The translations under genes and the position numbers were made by a program. The notes beneath the pieces were generated by a model. It saw only the letters and a list, made by a program, of their open reading frames with translations, made no database searches and had not been told where the DNA came from. Below, piece by piece: positions 25,593-34,731 of a stretch of DNA of 64,000 nucleotides (positions within the stretch are counted from its first letter, which is position 1; the number at the start of each line of letters is the position of its first letter). Source of the DNA: Siphonobacter sp. BAB-5405 (GTDB lineage: Bacteria > Bacteroidota > Bacteroidia > Cytophagales > Spirosomataceae); contig NZ_NJAG01000014.1 of NCBI RefSeq assembly GCF_002872335.1, positions 52,414-116,413 of the forward strand. Direction: 5' to 3'.

Positions 25593-25768
25593 GCCTTTGG
25601 GAATGAGTTGCCCGAATCTGCTTAGTATGAAGTACAGAGAAAAGATCACACGCCTTGTCTATTAAAAACACTGATTCAGTAGATAATTCAGTAGAAAAAC
25701 GGATATATTGCGGGCTACATATCCGTCACCCACTTCTATATAAACGCGTAGTTGGCTCGGCCACATAC

Positions 25769-26794
25769 ATGAATTCCAGCCGTATATACTCTTCAGAGAT
25801 CAGGAAGCCACTTGGCTTTTTTAGTGTATCCTTAGACGGAACGTTTGTAGACTGTAGTTTTCACTTGCTTCAGTTTACTACTTATTCGGCTGCTTCGTTA
25901 GTAGGAAAATCGATTCGTAACGTCTTTACCCCCGAAACGGCTCAATGGATTGAGCAGGCGATCGAGCAATCTGCTCCGACGGCCAGGGGTTTATTGATAA
26001 CGCAGAACGGAGCAAAAATTGATATTACGTGTGAAATCACGCGGGAAGAGCAAAGTATTCGCTTTACGTATGCCGAACGTGTTGAAATTCCCAAATCCGT
26101 ACTGAGTGAAGAGTGGTCCCTGATGAGCAAAGTCGTCTCGCACGATTTGCGAGAGCCTTTACGGAAGATTTTACTGTATATTGATATGATTCGGGGAAAT
26201 ACACAAAATGTGATTACGCCCGATAGCCGGATGCTGTTACAGGTCACGAACGATCTCAGTTATCAAGCCATGCAACTGCTTGACGCCATTCAACTGTATA
26301 TTTCTTTCGCTCACGCTACGCGACGTACGTTGCGGCCCGTCAATCTGAACGAAGTGTTAAATAAATCCTGGCATAAAGTTCAGGAAGAAAACGGGCTTTC
26401 GTCCCAAATCCTGACCGCTACCAAATTACCGGTGGTTTGGGGCCACTCAGATACGTTACAGGCTTTGTTTTACCAGTTGCTGGATAACGCCGTCAAATTC
26501 AGCAGCCCGGAACGGCCTCTGCAAATTGCGATAGAGACTTCCGAAACGGAACAGAACATGGTACAGATTCGCGTGCAGGATAACGGACTGGGATTTGACC
26601 CCGCTTACCAAACGGACGTTTTCCAACTCTTCAAACAACTCAATCGTAATACAGCAGGCTGCGGTGCAGGGCTGGCGATTAGTCAGAAAATCGTTGAAAG
26701 CCATCGGGGCAATATACAGGCCCAAACGCAGATAGGCGAGGGTACGACCATTACACTTACGCTGCCCGAAGCCTCGAAAGTTCAGCTGAATTAG
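25769..26794 (+). CDS. Sensor histidine kinase, cytoplasmic, PAS-like input
   Basis: 341 residues from the ATG at 25769; a TTG at 25655 would add 38 residues without clear homology. N-terminal residues 1-110 resemble a PAS domain (GFFSVSLDGTFVDCS, LVGKSIRNVFTPE). The kinase core has SKVVSHDLREPLRKIL (H-box), YQLLDNAVKFSS (N-box), DNGLGFD (G1) and GCGAGLAIS (G2). No membrane helix is seen. The SHDLREPLR H-box is of the phytochrome-kinase subfamily, and the gene is divergent from the bphP operon. It may therefore feed the same receiver, which is inference. It has no receiver of its own next to it. Confidence 0.85.
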   Translation: MNSSRIYSSEIRKPLGFFSVSLDGTFVDCSFHLLQFTTYSAASLVGKSIRNVFTPETAQWIEQAIEQSAPTARGLLITQNGAKIDITCEITREEQSIRFTYAERVEIPKSVLSEEWSLMSKVVSHDLREPLRKILLYIDMIRGNTQNVITPDSRMLLQVTNDLSYQAMQLLDAIQLYISFAHATRRTLRPVNLNEVLNKSWHKVQEENGLSSQILTATKLPVVWGHSDTLQALFYQLLDNAVKFSSPERPLQIAIETSETEQNMVQIRVQDNGLGFDPAYQTDVFQLFKQLNRNTAGCGAGLAISQKIVESHRGNIQAQTQIGEGTTITLTLPEASKVQLN

Positions 26795-26897
26795 GCTCGC
26801 CAGACTACTTTTTAGAGGCGTATATTATTTTTCTGCAAATGCTCCGTTATTGTTGAGAAAAAGCTAACTTGCTTAGCGTCAAAACCCTCGCAAAACC

Positions 26898-27416
26898 ATG
26901 GGCAGAAAAGTATTAGTGCTGAATCAGGATTACTCAGCCTTGACGATTTGCTCAGTCGCCAAAGCTTTTTTACTCGTCTACCTCAAAAAGGCTGATCTGG
27001 TTTCAGAATCTCAGACGGAAAATCTACGGAGCATTTCACAGTCTTTTCCCATGCCGACGGTCATTCGCCTGCACAAGTACGTGTATTTGCCGTATCGGGG
27101 CGTAATGCTGACGCGACAAAACATTTTCCGCCGGGATGGACATCGTTGTCAATACTGCGGAACCAGCGACGATCTGACGCTCGACCATGTATTACCGAAA
27201 TCCAGAAGTGGTAAGTCAAGCTGGGACAACCTCACTACGGCCTGCAAACGCTGTAATTCCCGGAAAGGTGATTTTACACCCGAAGAAGCAGGAATGCCCC
27301 TGCGGCAGCGGCCCTTCAAGCCATCGTTCATTATGTTTATCCGGGATTTTTCGGGTATGATTGATGAAACCTGGCTGCCTTTTCTAAACCGTAAGGAAAG
27401 AAAGGTGACGGACTAA
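26898..27416 (+). CDS. HNH endonuclease
   Basis: 172 residues. The HNH fold is explicit: a zinc knuckle CQYC (84-87) and CKRC (116-119), catalytic DHVLP with His97, and the ...WDNLTTACKRCNSRKG run with the invariant Asn. The N-terminal half (MGRKVLVLNQDYSALTICSV) matches a widespread family of stand-alone bacterial HNH proteins whose role is unsettled. It is not associated with a Cas, toxin or restriction gene here. ruvB follows 114 bp later on the same strand but has its own -7 element. Confidence 0.88.
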   Translation: MGRKVLVLNQDYSALTICSVAKAFLLVYLKKADLVSESQTENLRSISQSFPMPTVIRLHKYVYLPYRGVMLTRQNIFRRDGHRCQYCGTSDDLTLDHVLPKSRSGKSSWDNLTTACKRCNSRKGDFTPEEAGMPLRQRPFKPSFIMFIRDFSGMIDETWLPFLNRKERKVTD

Positions 27417-27493
27417 AGGCCTTACGTTTTTTTAAATTCCGTATTTCCTTCTTCCTGTATGTCGTAGTAGGTGGTTTTCGTTGCCGAAACTTG

Positions 27494-27501
27494 TATTTTT
27501 G
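27494..27501 (+). promoter_or_regulatory. Promoter -7 element for ruvB
   Basis: TATTTTTG, an exact TAnnTTTG match, 29 bp before the ruvB ATG at 27531. No TTG lies at the usual spacing. Confidence 0.5.
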
Positions 27502-27530
27502 AAAGTGGACGATCAAACAGGAACCAGAGC

Positions 27531-28556
27531 ATGCGGGAAGATTATTTGAAAGGCGAAAAAGAAACGCTTACGAGAGATGACCGGGAGATGGAGCGGGCGT
27601 TACGGCCTTTGAGCTTTAGTGACTTCACCGGGCAGGAGAAGATTCTTGAAAATCTGAAAATATTTGTTTCTGCCGCTAAAATGCGGGCAGAACCCCTTGA
27701 CCATGTGCTCTTGCACGGTCCTCCGGGATTGGGGAAAACAACACTTTCCAACATTATTGCCAATGAGTTAGGGGCCGGTATTAAAATTACATCCGGACCT
27801 GTTCTGGATAAGCCCAGCGACCTGGCCGGGCTGTTAACTAATCTTCAGCCCCACGACGTACTGTTTATTGATGAGATTCACCGGCTGAATCCCATTGTCG
27901 AAGAATACCTGTATTCGGCGATGGAAGATTATAAAATTGACATTTTACTGGATTCCGGGCCTAACGCCCGTACCGTTCAGATTGGACTCAACCCCTTTAC
28001 TTTGATTGGAGCCACAACGCGGGCGGGTTTGCTGACTTCACCATTACGGGCTCGATTTGGGATCAACGCCCGGCTGGAGTATTACGATGCGAAACTACTG
28101 ACCTCAATTATCAAGCGTTCGTGTGCTATTCTGAAGACACCCGTAGAAGACACGGCTGCCTTCGAAATAGCCCGGCGGAGTCGGGGGACGCCACGGATTG
28201 CCAATAACCTGTTACGTCGAACGCGGGATTTTGCCCAGGTAAAAGGGGGGGGAACCATTACGGTAGCCATCGCCGAAATGGCTTTGTCGGCCCTCGACGT
28301 TGACCATAACGGGCTCGATGATATGGATAACCGAATTTTGAGTACCATTATCGAGAAGTTCAAAGGCGGGCCCGTAGGTTTGTCAACCATTGCGACAGCC
28401 GTAGGCGAAGAAGCGGAGACGATTGAGGAGGTATATGAGCCCTTTTTGATTCAGGAAGGGTATCTGAAACGCACGTCTCGTGGAAGAGAAGCTACTGAAA
28501 AATCATACAGCCATTTAGGTATTATTCCTAAATACCGGGCGGGGGAGTTATTCTAA
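27531..28556 (+). CDS. ruvB: Holliday junction branch-migration helicase RuvB
   Basis: 341 residues from the ATG at 27531; an upstream frame extension starts before the -7 box and is rejected. An AAA+ motor that drives branch migration with Ruv[19 protein letters not shown] is the RuvB N-terminus, followed by Walker [10 protein letters not shown], Walker [10 protein letters not shown], sensor [21 protein letters not shown] and the arginine finger in the same stretch. The C-terminal winged helix ends [20 protein letters not shown]. ruvA and ruvC are not in the window, as is common in Bacteroidota. Confidence 0.96.
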   Translation: MREDYLKGEKETLTRDDREMERALRPLSFSDFTGQEKILENLKIFVSAAKMRAEPLDHVLLHGPPGLGKTTLSNIIANELGAGIKITSGPVLDKPSDLAGLLTNLQPHDVLFIDEIHRLNPIVEEYLYSAMEDYKIDILLDSGPNARTVQIGLNPFTLIGATTRAGLLTSPLRARFGINARLEYYDAKLLTSIIKRSCAILKTPVEDTAAFEIARRSRGTPRIANNLLRRTRDFAQVKGGGTITVAIAEMALSALDVDHNGLDDMDNRILSTIIEKFKGGPVGLSTIATAVGEEAETIEEVYEPFLIQEGYLKRTSRGREATEKSYSHLGIIPKYRAGELF

Positions 28557-28651
28557 CAGGAATTTAAAGTGGTGAGAAACAGATTGTATTGAGCTAAGAA
28601 AGTGGTAGGAAAAGAAAAAAGTAATGTGTATTGAATTAATTCAAGAAATTT

Positions 28652-28680
28652 TTGTTTTATTCAATAAATAGTTAAATTTG
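28652..28680 (+). promoter_or_regulatory. Promoter for the 49-residue peptide gene
   Basis: TTG (28652-28654), 18-nt spacer, TAAATTTG (28673-28680). The next ATG frame opens at 28819, leaving an A/T-rich leader of about 130 nt. Confidence 0.55.
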
Positions 28681-28818
28681 ATCATCTTGTCTATAATTCA
28701 TAAAAAATTAGATAATACGAAGATTATTTACTCGTAATTTCTAAAAGTTTTTTTGTAAATTTATAGGCATAAAGCATCGCTTTTACCACCGAAACCACCT
28801 AAAACTACCAATACAAGA

Positions 28819-28968
28819 ATGAAAAAGCTCAATCATTACCGCCTCTTACAATGGGTAGTTTTTTCACCAATTCTGATTCCGCTGTGCCTAGTGATGGGAG
28901 CTATTGAAGGAATTCAGACTACGTTTGGAAAAGTTATTCATCAAATCAAGACGGACGTCGCTTCTTAA
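28819..28968 (+). CDS. Small membrane peptide, 49 residues, unknown function
   Basis: ATG at 28819, stop TAA at 28966-28968. The product starts MKKLNHYRLLQ, continues with a hydrophobic helix WVVFSPILIPLCLVMGAIEG (residues 12-31) and ends in a polar tail QTTFGKVIHQIKTDVAS. It has a complete promoter upstream and a hairpin terminator 27 bp downstream, so it looks like an independent transcription unit. The positive N-terminus and single helix suggest a bitopic inner-membrane peptide. I recognise no family. It could be a regulatory small protein or the toxin-like part of an antisense RNA pair, but no antisense gene is evident. Confidence 0.55.
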   Translation: MKKLNHYRLLQWVVFSPILIPLCLVMGAIEGIQTTFGKVIHQIKTDVAS

Positions 28969-28994
28969 GTTAACTACTCTGTTTGCATATATAC

Positions 28995-29023
28995 AAAGCT
29001 TCAGGCTAGGCCTGGAGCTTTTT
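28995..29023. terminator. Bidirectional terminator at the hydrolase stop codon
   Basis: Arms AAAGCTTCAGGC and GCCTGGAGCTTT pair (one G-T) over a 3-nt loop, with T residues after it on the plus strand. It terminates the small-peptide transcript and overlaps the stop codon of the convergent hydrolase gene. Confidence 0.7.
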
Positions 29024-29788
29024 GCGTTGTAAGTATTCGGCTGTATGTTGAATCAGGTGGTTGTGCCCGCATCGTAATACAACCCGACTTGCCGTTGGCA
29101 CTTGTTTGCACAAAGGGCTAACGAGTGGAGGAGGCATCATGCGGTCAAACGTACCCATGAAAAATTGAACCGGTATCGCGTGCTGATTGAGCAGATTCAC
29201 AAGCGATGCCTGCGAGAAACGCAAGTGACGAAAGGCAATCCATGAATGATACACCCGCGTCCGTTTTTCCGGAGAATCCAGCATCCACAAAGCGAATCGC
29301 ATGGTACTGGGATGAATCAGCTTGACTTTCCCTAACCATTCGGCCAGCTTCATGAGCCAGGAAACATGGAAGACCGTGTATTTGAAAATCAAACGACTTA
29401 ATGGGTTATGCACCGCTAATCTATAATAAGGGTTTTCACGAATGCCATCCGGAGCCAGCAAAAATACGTGACGTATACGAGCGGCAAATCCTTCCAGCGT
29501 AGCCAGGGCAAAACGTCCCCCCATACTAAAACCGACTACACTGAAATTTTCGATCGACTGATCATCCAGAAAATCGTTGAACTGAGCCTGCCATTCCGCT
29601 TTGGAAAAAGCTTCGGAAGAAGTTCTTGCATTAGCTCCATGATAGGGAAGATCAAAAGCATAAAGGGTATAAAGCGTACCCAGCTGTTCGGCCCAGCTTT
29701 GGTAAGCCTGATGACTTTGCCCAATCCCATGAAAAGCAATCAAGACCTCAGGCCCATTTCCCCAGCGATGATAGGTAATCAGTGACAT
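29006..29788 (-). CDS. Alpha/beta hydrolase
   Basis: 260 residues with the alpha/beta hydrolase fold: oxyanion region AFHGIGQSHQAY (18-29), nucleophile elbow VGFSMGG (Ser88), acid GTFDRMMPP and catalytic His in CGHNHLIQH. The cap region between them is rich in Trp/His/Arg. Substrate unknown; esterase or lipase-like activity on a small ester is likely. The gene stands alone between the small peptide and prfB, downstream of the prfB terminator. Confidence 0.85.
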   Translation of the reverse strand: MSLITYHRWGNGPEVLIAFHGIGQSHQAYQSWAEQLGTLYTLYAFDLPYHGANARTSSEAFSKAEWQAQFNDFLDDQSIENFSVVGFSMGGRFALATLEGFAARIRHVFLLAPDGIRENPYYRLAVHNPLSRLIFKYTVFHVSWLMKLAEWLGKVKLIHPSTMRFALWMLDSPEKRTRVYHSWIAFRHLRFSQASLVNLLNQHAIPVQFFMGTFDRMMPPPLVSPLCKQVPTASRVVLRCGHNHLIQHTAEYLQRKKLQA

Positions 29789-29847
29789 AGTGGATGGCTA
29801 TAAAAAAGCCGCTAAGCATTCTCCCGAAAAAAGAGCATGATCAATGC

Positions 29848-29878
29848 ATAAAAAAGGGTACCCTGTCGGTACCCTTTT
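29848..29878 (-). terminator. Rho-independent terminator of prfB
   Basis: Perfect hairpin AAAAGGGTACC / GGTACCCTTTT with a 5-nt loop, followed on the minus strand by a T run. It begins 3 bp after the prfB stop. Confidence 0.9.
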
Positions 29879-29880
29879 CA

Positions 29881-30973
29881 TTAACTCTGTTCTTCACTTA
29901 CGTCCGACATGAGATACGCCTTGATGAAGTCGTTGATTTCCCCATCCAGAACGGCGTCGGTATTGGAAGTCTGGTGACCCGTACGGTGATCTTTCACCCG
30001 GCGATCGTCCAGTACATAACTACGAATCTGACTGCCCCATTCAATCTTACGTTTGGTAGCATCCAATTCAGCTTTGGCAGCCAGACGTTTTTCCAGCTCC
30101 ATCTGGTACAGTCGCGATTTCAGTAATCGTAAGGCAACTTCTTTATTCTGCAACTGGCTACGTTCCTGCTGACATTCGATGATAATCCCCGAAGGTTTGT
30201 GTTTCAGGCGAACGGCCGTTTCCACCTTGTTCACGTTCTGTCCACCCGCTCCACCACTTCGGAAGGTATCCCAGTCAATGTCCGCCGGATTGATTTCAAT
30301 TTCAATGGTGTCGTCTACCAGCGGGTACGCAAATACCGATGCAAAAGAAGTATGGCGACGGGCGTTGGAATCAAAGGGTGAAATCCGTACGAGTCGGTGC
30401 ACACCAATTTCGGCCTTCAAATTGCCGTAGGCATATTCACCCAGAATTTCGAGCGTAGCTGATTTAACACCCGCAACATCGCCATCGGCTACGTTAACAA
30501 CATTGATCTTGAATCCGTTTTTCTGAGCCCACATTGTATACATGCGAAGCAACATATTCGCCCAATCCTGCGATTCGGTACCACCGGCTCCGGCGTTGAT
30601 TTCCAGTACAGCGTCCATATTGTCGCCTTCATCGGACATCATTTTACGGAATTCAATTTCGGCCAGCTTCGCTTCCAGCTTCGCTGCTTCGGCTTCCACG
30701 TCTGCTTCGCTGGCTTCGCCGAGTTCCTGAAATTCCATCATGGTTTCCGTATCGCCCAAGTGTTGATTGAGCTGGTCGAAACCTTCCGTCCAGAATTTAA
30801 GGCCCCGAATCTCCCGCAGGATTTTCTCCGCCCGGTCGCGATCATTCCAGAATTCTGGATCGAGTGTTTTCTGTTCTAATTCTTCAATTTGGTACTTTTT
30901 GCCATCGTAGTCAAAGGTACCCCCTCAAGGCCTCTATGCTGGCCTTCAAGTCTTTCAACTTGTCTTGTGTCAT
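29881..30973 (-). CDS. prfB: Peptide chain release factor 2, with programmed +1 frameshift
   Basis: RF2 releases peptides at UGA and UAA. Translation starts at the ATG at 30973 ([20 protein letters not shown]) and meets an in-frame TGA at 30913-30911. After a +1 shift the frame continues [12 protein letters not shown] and reaches the stop at 29881. The joined protein is 363 residues, the usual RF2 length. RF2 marks are the anticodon-like SPF tripeptide (about 198-200) and the GGQ motif in [11 protein letters not shown] (243-245). A reading that starts only at 30759 would miss 71 residues. Autoregulation is expected: low RF2 slows termination at the TGA and favours the shift. Confidence 0.95.
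30910..30925 (-). promoter_or_regulatory. prfB recoding site (SD-like element, CTT TGA C)
   Basis: On the minus strand AGGGGG, TAC, CTT, TGA, C. The slippery CUU, the zero-frame UGA followed by C, and the Shine-Dalgarno-like AGGGGG 3 nt upstream have the same layout as the E. coli prfB site. Confidence 0.93.
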
Positions 30974-31040
30974 ATGCTTAGGAAGTTCGTCGTTGCCGAC
31001 GAAAAGCTATGGTTGATGATAATCGTTTTTCTTATAAAAG

Positions 31041-31068
31041 CGAAAACCCGGCCTAAGCCGGGTTTTCG
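31041..31068. terminator. Terminator of the PpiD-like gene
   Basis: Perfect 12-bp hairpin CGAAAACCCGGC / GCCGGGTTTTCG with a 4-nt loop and T-rich flanks. It lies 47 bp after the stop of the minus-strand foldase gene. Confidence 0.88.
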
Positions 31069-31114
31069 TTATCCGACATACGGATTATTAACTTTAAAAT
31101 CCGTAAGGTTGTTC

Positions 31115-33238
31115 CTAGAAGAATTTCGCCCGGTAATCTTTCACCTTCGCGTTATCGCGAATGGCTTCGTTCACGAAGTAACCGGAACGTTGCAGCTCCA
31201 TCTGTAATGCGGTGTTTTTGTACTGAGCGTAATCAGCGATTGCCGGAGCAGGCGTTTTCTTCAGGGTTTCCATGATGAATACACCACCCTCACCTTTGAA
31301 AGGCTTCGATTTCTGACCGGGTTTCATACCAAATGCTTTACCCAGAGCCGTAGGATCGGCACCTGCTGAAGTCAGCAGACCGCTGGTCAGGGTCAGATCG
31401 TTGGCTGATTCTACCAGGGCACCGGCTCCGTATTTCTGAGCGATAGACTCCAGCGTACCGGCACCAGCCAGTCCACCGAGTTTCTTCATGATTTCTTCGG
31501 CTTTGCGTTCGTTTCGCACTTTGGCCGTCAGCTCATCGCGGAAATCATCTACTTTCACTTCATCTTCCGAAGTTTTGCCCGTCAGAGCAGCTACAATGTA
31601 GGCGTCGTTTACTTCGAATACCTGCGATACATCACCTACGTCCGTTTTGTCGTCAAACGCCCAACGAACGACGGGTTGAGCATTCTGCATCATGTTCAGG
31701 TTCGTCGATCCTTCGGGAATACGGTTTGCTTTCAACAATACCAGCGATTTATCTTTCTTCGTAGCCGCTTCTATATCTTCGAGCGACTTATTAGCAGCAG
31801 CAAACGCATCTGCTTTGCGGTATACCTCGTCGCGGGTAGCCTGGCTGGGCCCGAGTTGTTTCGAAACAGCTACAATGCGGTACTGCATGTTGTTCTTCGC
31901 TTCAGTTACTTTGATGATGTGGTAACCAAAATCCGTTTCAACTACGTTCGGAAGCAGACCCGTACCGTTGAAGCCGAACACGGCCGTTTCAAACGGTTTC
32001 ACCATAGAGCCATTGTTCTGGAAATAACCCAGATCGCCACCGCGTTGAGCCGTACCATCTGAACCATTCTGGGCAGCCATAGCGGCAAAATCCGCTCCAC
32101 CTTTCAGTTCTTTCAGGATGTTTTCAGCCCGTACCCGAGCAGAAGCTTTCGCTGAATCCGATTCATTCGTAGGACGAATCAGGATATGGCTAGCTTTAAC
32201 CGTATACAGCGAATCGCGTTTCATACCCGTATACTTATAAATGGTATACGTATTATCGGTACGGAAAGGACCGGCAATCTGACCGGGGAAAAATCCTTTT
32301 ACGGCTTCTTTCAATTGATCGTCCATGTCACGCAGGCTCCAGTACAACGGATGCGGTACATCGGAGTTCATCCGGGCGAAAGACGAGTCGTTAGGTGACT
32401 TGGCCATATCTTTCGCCAGCTGAGTCAGCGTGTTTTTCAAAGCTACGCTATCTGCTTTTGACGGTACAACACCGAAAGCTACGTAATCGAGGCTCCGCGT
32501 ATTGGCTCCTTTATATTCGTCCTTGTGAGCATTCAGATAATCTTTCAACTCTGAATCGGTCACTTTAATGGTAGAGTCCGCAATGGAGTAGAAGGGTACG
32601 TACAGGTATTTAGCGTCCACTTTCGCCGTTTGTCCTTCGTAATCTTTCTTCGCTTCGGCCGTCGTAACATAGCTCGACATACGGATCAGGTTCACGTACC
32701 GTGACATCAGGTGTTGACGCTGAATGTCGCGTACGAAAGCCTGCCAGCCCAGTTGCTGAATCGAACCAGCGGGCATTTTCATGATTTGCTCCCGTTGCTG
32801 ACGAACGCGGTTTTTGTCGAAGATACCCGTTTGAGGATCCGTGAAACTCTGCCGTACAGCGGGGTCAATATATTTACCGAAGAACATATCCGTTTTTTCC
32901 TCATCGGAAAGCGTCAGTCCTAAGGCATCAAATTCTTTTTGGTACGCATAATCGATTAACAGATCATTCCAGACTTTCTCGCGGAGCTGGGCCAGCACCT
33001 GATCATTGGCTGACTGACCTGACTGAGCTTCGTACTCGACGCGGGCCTGGTCCAATTTTTTCTGGAAATCCTGGGCCAGAATACTGTTTCCGGCAATTTC
33101 GCCTACTTTTTGAGTTTTCCCACCAAAAAGTCCCCGCGATCCGAGGAGGTCACCGCCCACAATAAATAGAATGAGGGCAATGGCAATAATGGTAATTGCA
33201 ATTCCTGAACGTTCTCTGATTTTGTTAACTAAAGCCAT
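31115..33238 (-). CDS. PpiD-like peptidylprolyl isomerase / SurA-type foldase
   Basis: 707 residues. One N-terminal membrane helix (about 11-29) anchors a large periplasmic part. A SurA-like N-terminal chaperone domain (about 40-240) is followed by a parvulin domain at 348-450, starting KASHILIRPTNES and including GGDLGYFQNNGSMVKPFETA. A second, degenerate parvulin-like region and a helical end follow. It assists folding of exported and outer-membrane proteins emerging from the Sec translocon. The overall build matches PpiD; the name SurA would fit only a soluble protein. Confidence 0.87.
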   Translation of the reverse strand: MALVNKIRERSGIAITIIAIALILFIVGGDLLGSRGLFGGKTQKVGEIAGNSILAQDFQKKLDQARVEYEAQSGQSANDQVLAQLREKVWNDLLIDYAYQKEFDALGLTLSDEEKTDMFFGKYIDPAVRQSFTDPQTGIFDKNRVRQQREQIMKMPAGSIQQLGWQAFVRDIQRQHLMSRYVNLIRMSSYVTTAEAKKDYEGQTAKVDAKYLYVPFYSIADSTIKVTDSELKDYLNAHKDEYKGANTRSLDYVAFGVVPSKADSVALKNTLTQLAKDMAKSPNDSSFARMNSDVPHPLYWSLRDMDDQLKEAVKGFFPGQIAGPFRTDNTYTIYKYTGMKRDSLYTVKASHILIRPTNESDSAKASARVRAENILKELKGGADFAAMAAQNGSDGTAQRGGDLGYFQNNGSMVKPFETAVFGFNGTGLLPNVVETDFGYHIIKVTEAKNNMQYRIVAVSKQLGPSQATRDEVYRKADAFAAANKSLEDIEAATKKDKSLVLLKANRIPEGSTNLNMMQNAQPVVRWAFDDKTDVGDVSQVFEVNDAYIVAALTGKTSEDEVKVDDFRDELTAKVRNERKAEEIMKKLGGLAGAGTLESIAQKYGAGALVESANDLTLTSGLLTSAGADPTALGKAFGMKPGQKSKPFKGEGGVFIMETLKKTPAPAIADYAQYKNTALQMELQRSGYFVNEAIRDNAKVKDYRAKFF

Positions 33239-33287
33239 ACGACCATTTTATTAGAACCGCAAATTAACGTTTTTTTCTAGTGATTCC

Positions 33288-33295
33288 CAAACGTA
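33288..33295 (-). promoter_or_regulatory. Promoter -7 element for the PpiD-like gene
   Basis: TACGTTTG on the minus strand, 49 bp before the ATG. The rest of the 312-bp gap to gpsA holds no gene and no other clear signal. Confidence 0.45.
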
Positions 33296-33550
33296 TCCTG
33301 ACTGCTTTTCAGGAAACTAATTCCTGTATTTACGAAGTAAGGCCGGAGACCCATCGGGTTTTTCAGGAATGAATGGGAGAGATTCAACATACATGCTGTA
33401 TTTTCACCCGACCGAAACGATATTTCTGAGAAGCGTTGCGTAGAAAAGGCGTAAAAAATCAAGTCATTCCTTACCTGAAATAGGGGGGGAGTGACCTGAA
33501 CTAAAGCAGCGGCTTCGCTACCTTCTAGGCAACTTTTTTGATTTTACACC

Positions 33551-34561
33551 TTGAACGAAGCTAGTAAAACGCCTACGTCTGTGGCAGTCATTGGCGGAGG
33601 GAGCTGGGCAACCGCCATCATTCGTATTCTTTCCGAAAACGAAGTAAAAATTCGTTGGTGGTTGCGTAACCGCGAAGACGCTCAACACATCCGTAAATTT
33701 CACAGCAATCCCCGCTATCTGAGTGGCGTAGTACTGCACCCTAAACGGGTCAAACCGTTTACGCGGTTGCATGACGCCGTGAAAGGAAGTGAAGTCATTA
33801 TTCTGGCCGTACCTGCTGCTTTTATAGTAGAAGCTTTGTCCGAATTAAAACCGGAAGATTTTACGGGTAAAACGGTTGTCTCGGCAATCAAGGGGATGAT
33901 TCCGGGTGAAAATCTGCTGGTCACCGACTGGCTGGAAAAAACGTACGGCGTTTCGCAGGATCAGTTCTGCGTGATTGCCGGTCCCTGTCATGCCGAGGAA
34001 GTAGCTCTGGAAAAGCAGTCCTATCTAACGATTGCCTCACCCGATCTGCAGCGGGCTACGACTTTTGCGGATTTGATGAATTGCCGTTTCGTCAGTACGC
34101 ACCCGTTAACGGATTTGTACGGGGTTGAATACTGTGCGGTCATGAAAAACATTATTGCTCTGGCCTGCGGAATCTGTCATGGTATTGGATATGGTGACAA
34201 TTTTCAGGCCGTGCTGGTCTCGAATGCCATGCAGGAAATCAAGCGTTTTCTGGACGTCATTTATCCGTACTATCGTGATTTGATGGGTTCGGCGTATCTG
34301 GGAGACTTGTTGGTAACCTCCTATTCCCAATTCAGCCGAAACCGTACGTTTGGAAGCATGATTGGTCGGGGATACAGTGTTAAATCTGCCCAGATGGAAA
34401 TGAATATGGTGGCTGAAGGGTACTATGCCGTTAAGTCCATCTACGAAATTAATCGCCAATTTGAAGTAGACATGCCTATCGTGAATGCGGTCTATTCCAT
34501 TTTATATGAACGTTCATCTCCGGCCGTTGAAATTGAAATTCTGAAAAATCTGCTGCGGTAG
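33551..34561 (+). CDS. gpsA: Glycerol-3-phosphate dehydrogenase [NAD(P)+]
   Basis: Reduces dihydroxyacetone phosphate to sn-glycerol 3-phosphate for phospholipid synthesis. 336 residues, normal length. The NAD(P)-binding motif VAVIGGGSWATAI follows the start closely. Other hallmarks are AGPCHAEEVA, the active-site AVMKNIIALACGICHGIGYGDN with its Lys, and LGDLLVTSYSQFSRNRTFG. The best start is the TTG at 33551; no ATG lies before the nucleotide-binding motif. It ends just before a long perfect hairpin. Confidence 0.93.
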   Translation: MNEASKTPTSVAVIGGGSWATAIIRILSENEVKIRWWLRNREDAQHIRKFHSNPRYLSGVVLHPKRVKPFTRLHDAVKGSEVIILAVPAAFIVEALSELKPEDFTGKTVVSAIKGMIPGENLLVTDWLEKTYGVSQDQFCVIAGPCHAEEVALEKQSYLTIASPDLQRATTFADLMNCRFVSTHPLTDLYGVEYCAVMKNIIALACGICHGIGYGDNFQAVLVSNAMQEIKRFLDVIYPYYRDLMGSAYLGDLLVTSYSQFSRNRTFGSMIGRGYSVKSAQMEMNMVAEGYYAVKSIYEINRQFEVDMPIVNAVYSILYERSSPAVEIEILKNLLR

Positions 34562-34568
34562 TAGTTTA

Positions 34569-34639
34569 AAAAATACAGCGGAAGAGGCAAAGTATAGTTC
34601 TAAAAAGAATATATATTTTGCCTCTTCCGCTGTATTTTT
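34569..34639 (+). terminator. Long-armed terminator hairpin after gpsA
   Basis: Perfect 23-bp arms (34569-34591 and 34617-34639; core TACAGCGGAAGAGGC / GCCTCTTCCGCTGTA) around a 25-nt A/T-rich loop, ending in T residues. Confidence 0.8.
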
Positions 34640-34731
34640 GGGTCTGCTTATTCTTCCCCTCTTGATCCTTCTTTTAACAATTCGTTTACTTAACAAAGAA
34701 GGATCATGAATTCAATGAAACCGCCGAATCA

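Noticed and set aside
25488..25625. 45-codon open frame between the divergent kinases (MDKQITFLKTEEGFLSN...)
   Set aside because: It overlaps the bphP promoter on the other strand and has no promoter or terminator of its own. Charge and codon pattern are plausible but not enough.
26898..28556. HNH nuclease next to ruvB as part of a defence island
   Set aside because: The HNH protein belongs to a widespread stand-alone family, the neighbours are housekeeping genes, and no methylase, Cas, toxin or phage gene is present.
29006..29788. Alpha/beta hydrolase as MenH, since menG is in the window
   Set aside because: No men genes adjoin it, and the conserved surroundings of the MenH active site are not recognisable. 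A generic hydrolase call is safer.
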